In this document: piece by piece, positions 42,519 through 44,453 of the stretch
Numbering within the stretch: position 1 is the first letter of the stretch
How the letters are laid out: every line of letters starts with the position of its first letter
Origin: Opitutaceae bacterium
GTDB taxonomy: Bacteria > Verrucomicrobiota > Verrucomicrobiia > Opitutales > Opitutaceae
Assembly (NCBI GenBank): GCA_005792355.1
Contig: SXSC01000334.1
Coordinates: forward strand, 1-44,453
DNA length: 44,453 nt
Direction of reading: 5' to 3'
Notes under the pieces: generated by a model
Seen by the model: the letters and a program-made list of their open reading frames with translations, nothing else
Told to the model about the DNA's origin: nothing
Database searches by the model: none
Position numbers and translations under genes: made by a program

Positions 42519-44453
42519 ATGAAAGCCTTCTGCATTACGGCACGATGTGCCCTGCTTCGGTGTACTGCGCTCGTCGCGTTCTGTTTCGCATCCGCAACCA
42601 CCATTCGAGCCGAAGAGCCCCTCACGTCGATCCAGACCGATCGCCTGATGGCGTTTGGGCAGCTCTGGGGCTTTATGAAATACAGCCACCCCGATCTGGC
42701 ATATCAGGGCGCTGCGTGGAACGAGGCGTTTGTCCAAACCGTGCCGGCGGTCATGTCCGCTCGCTCGGGCGAGGAGTATCGTGCCGCCGTGGAGACATTG
42801 CTGCAGCGACTTGACGACCCTGTTACTCGAGTCCTTTCGGACAACCCCAAGCCTCGGGCGAAACCGTCGGTCAGTTCTTTCGCGATTGAAGTGCAGCCGG
42901 ATGCGGTCGTCGTGCATTTTGGCACTGTGGGGATGGATAATGTGGGCGTCGTGGAGAAATTGAAAGCGGCTGAACCGCAGCTTTCTCAAGCCAAAGCCTT
43001 GATTTTTGACCTCACTGGCGTGCGGAATGTCTCTCGGCTATTTGAACAGTCCGGCCTCGACGCGCTCCTCCTGACTACCGAGCTATGGGGTCCGGCCTCG
43101 CGTTTTCAGTTCCACAGTGGATTCGTTTCGGAAAACGGATACCAGGGGGCGTACTCTTTTTCAGGCGTTACTTCCCTGCTTCGTTATCATTTCCGACCGA
43201 AGCCAAATGCAAAGAACATTCCGTGTGCGTTCATCGTTAACGGGCCGATTCCACCGTTTGCCCTGGTGCTGCAGGAATCTGGAGCCGCCGCGATCATTGC
43301 GATCGGCCGCGACTACGAGGCTTACGAAGATCGGCTGGTAAGATATAGTGATCGAAAGCTTGCTGATGATTTGATTGTGCGGACACGGCTCGAAACATTG
43401 GTAGGCGCAGACGGCGGACCGGCTTGCGTCCCTTATGCGGTGGTTTCCAACGAAACGGCGGCATTCGCCGAAGCGCGGCGCTGGCTTACGGAGCCGGATG
43501 TTCGAAACCGCACACCACCATCACGCGCAAAACGGATTCTGTCAGCGCCACAAACTGGGAGGGTTGCGTCGGCGACGCTCTCGCTCACCCCGCTGCCGAA
43601 TCGGCTGCTCGCCGCCTTCCACGCGTGGTCAATCATAGAATATTTTTTCCCTTATAAAAATCTGATGGACGTTAATTGGACCGTGTTGGTCCGTTCCACG
43701 CTACCGGCTCTGATGAGCGCGACGACGGAGACGGACTACCATCTTGCAATGATGCGTCTATTGGCGCGCCTCGATGACGGTCATGCTAACGTAACCAGTG
43801 AGCTTATCTCCAACTTTATGGGCCGCGCTTCTCCGCCCTTTCGGGTCAGATTGATCGAGGGCGCACCCGTAATCGTCGAGATCCTGGGTTCAACGCTGCC
43901 CCGCGAGTCCGACGCTGCCGTCGGCGAAGCAATTGTGGCGATCGCCGACAAATCATGGCGGGAGCGGTATGATGAACTCGCGCCGTATTTCGCCGCGTCG
44001 ACGCCGCAGGCCCGCGATGCGAGGGTGCTAATACGTCTCCTGTTAGGCGCGCCTGAATCGCGTGTGCGTCTGAGGCTGCGCGATCTCGCCGGTGTCGAAC
44101 GCGAAATGGAGGTGATCCGAAAGCCAGAATATCTGAGTGACCTCTGGGCAGCCACCCTACTCGCACCGAACAAGGGCGACGCAGTCCGCCTGCTTCGGCC
44201 AGACATCGGATACGTCGATCTCACGCGCCTCCAAGGGTCGAACGTCGCCGCGATGTTTGGTCAATTCCGCGATACACGCGCGATTGTTTTCGATATGCGG
44301 GGGTATCACACGAACGGGCTAGGGCTGCACTTGCCCCACAAAAGGGGCTGTAGCGCATCAATCGTCGGCGCTGCGGGCGCGCTTCCGGGTCAGGCCGATG
44401 ATTTGAACCATGGCGCGAAACTGCGCGTAGCCTTTCCACAGGCACTCGTATCC
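42519..44453 (+). CDS. S41-family peptidase-like protein, frame open to the right edge, probably interrupted
   Basis: The frame runs 645 codons from the ATG at 42519 to the end of the window. A signal peptide (about 1-31) precedes a helical domain (FGQLWGFMKYSHPDLAYQ to LLQRLDDPVTRV, about 44-107), and a second, diverged copy of it appears at about 370-430 (LLAAFHAWSIIEYFFPYKN to MRLLARLDDGHANV). The start of the S41 core then reads DIGYVDLTRL and IVFDMRGY near 570-598. After DMRGY the sequence stops looking like the family, and the last 130 bases read better on the other strand as a transposase end, so the gene is probably broken by an insertion. Codons have more A/T at third positions than other genes in the window. 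Confidence 0.7.
   Translation, partial: MKAFCITARCALLRCTALVAFCFASATTIRAEEPLTSIQTDRLMAFGQLWGFMKYSHPDLAYQGAAWNEAFVQTVPAVMSARSGEEYRAAVETLLQRLDDPVTRVLSDNPKPRAKPSVSSFAIEVQPDAVVVHFGTVGMDNVGVVEKLKAAEPQLSQAKALIFDLTGVRNVSRLFEQSGLDALLLTTELWGPASRFQFHSGFVSENGYQGAYSFSGVTSLLRYHFRPKPNAKNIPCAFIVNGPIPPFALVLQESGAAAIIAIGRDYEAYEDRLVRYSDRKLADDLIVRTRLETLVGADGGPACVPYAVVSNETAAFAEARRWLTEPDVRNRTPPSRAKRILSAPQTGRVASATLSLTPLPNRLLAAFHAWSIIEYFFPYKNLMDVNWTVLVRSTLPALMSATTETDYHLAMMRLLARLDDGHANVTSELISNFMGRASPPFRVRLIEGAPVIVEILGSTLPRESDAAVGEAIVAIADKSWRERYDELAPYFAASTPQARDARVLIRLLLGAPESRVRLRLRDLAGVEREMEVIRKPEYLSDLWAATLLAPNKGDAVRLLRPDIGYVDLTRLQGSNVAAMFGQFRDTRAIVFDMRGYHTNGLGLHLPHKRGCSASIVGAAGALPGQADDLNHGAKLRVAFPQALVS
44319..44453 (-). 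mobile_element. Probable end of an insertion sequence
   Basis: Starting at about 44319, just after the S41 motif DMRGY, the DNA changes character. A GCCCC-ACAAAA-GGGGC hairpin at 44333-44348 may belong to the terminal inverted repeat. The element extends past the right edge, so neither its other end nor a target duplication can be seen. The exact boundary is a guess within about 15 bases. Confidence 0.4.
44358..44453 (-). CDS. C-terminal end of a possible transposase (partial)
   Basis: On the minus strand an open frame enters from the right edge and ends at a TGA at 44358-44360, reading YECLWKGYAQFRAMVQI and then a basic tail RKRARSADD. About 25 of 31 codons end in G or C. The short aromatic and basic C-terminus resembles that of DDE transposases, but I cannot assign an IS family from 31 residues. 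Confidence 0.35.
   Translation of the reverse strand, partial: GYECLWKGYAQFRAMVQIIGLTRKRARSADD

Overview
The window looks like chromosomal DNA of a Verrucomicrobiota bacterium, most likely from the Opitutaceae or a close relative. I infer this from the very high GC, the near absence of Shine-Dalgarno sites, the TonB-dependent receptor that has no SusD partner, secreted sulfatases, a secreted bacterial tricorn protease, and a duplicated beta-sandwich module of a kind I associate with Opitutus proteins. No 16S or other decisive marker is present. I see no tRNA, rRNA, CRISPR array or phage genes.

Left part (1-14.8 kb) is mostly housekeeping: the start of zwf and yraN (minus strand), an orphan GAF-GspE/PilB-type ATPase (plus), a membrane-anchored TPR-like protein translationally coupled to smc (minus), a tricorn-type S41 protease (minus) and a class C beta-lactamase-like serine hydrolase (plus).

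Middle part (14.8-29.3 kb) is a minus-strand run. A tightly packed set reads creatininase -> MFS transporter -> Tat-exported protein of unknown function -> MBL hydrolase -> ribD -> esterase/SMP-30 fusion. Upstream of it lies a GMC oxidoreductase with its gluconate-2-dehydrogenase subunit-3-like partner. Then come a YbfF-like hydrolase, a cyclic-nucleotide-binding-fold protein, a metallophosphoesterase, a YkgJ-type cysteine cluster protein and an OsmC-family protein.

Right part (29.4-42.2 kb) looks like a locus for use of a sulfated, probably uronate-containing glycan: arylsulfatase, LuxR-type response regulator with an overlapping histidine kinase, a divergent TonB-dependent receptor, a secreted GH71/99-like protein with two N-terminal sandwich modules, KduD, and a second sulfatase. 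The receptor would import oligosaccharides, the sulfatases and glycoside hydrolase would trim them, and KduD would handle keto-deoxy-uronate products. The last 2 kb hold an S41-family peptidase gene with more A/T-rich codon use than its neighbours, apparently interrupted at about 44.32 kb by the end of an insertion sequence.

The most striking non-coding signal is the filling of many intergenic gaps by different structured inverted repeats: GGAG-headed hairpins like REP elements (9759-9780, 13378-13448, 16634-16657) and long imperfect inverted repeats whose arms contain short tandem repeats or their own hairpins (24618-24682, 24726-24806, 24861-24914, 27380-27456, 31196-31264). One element sits inside the apparent 5' end of a gene and obscures its start.
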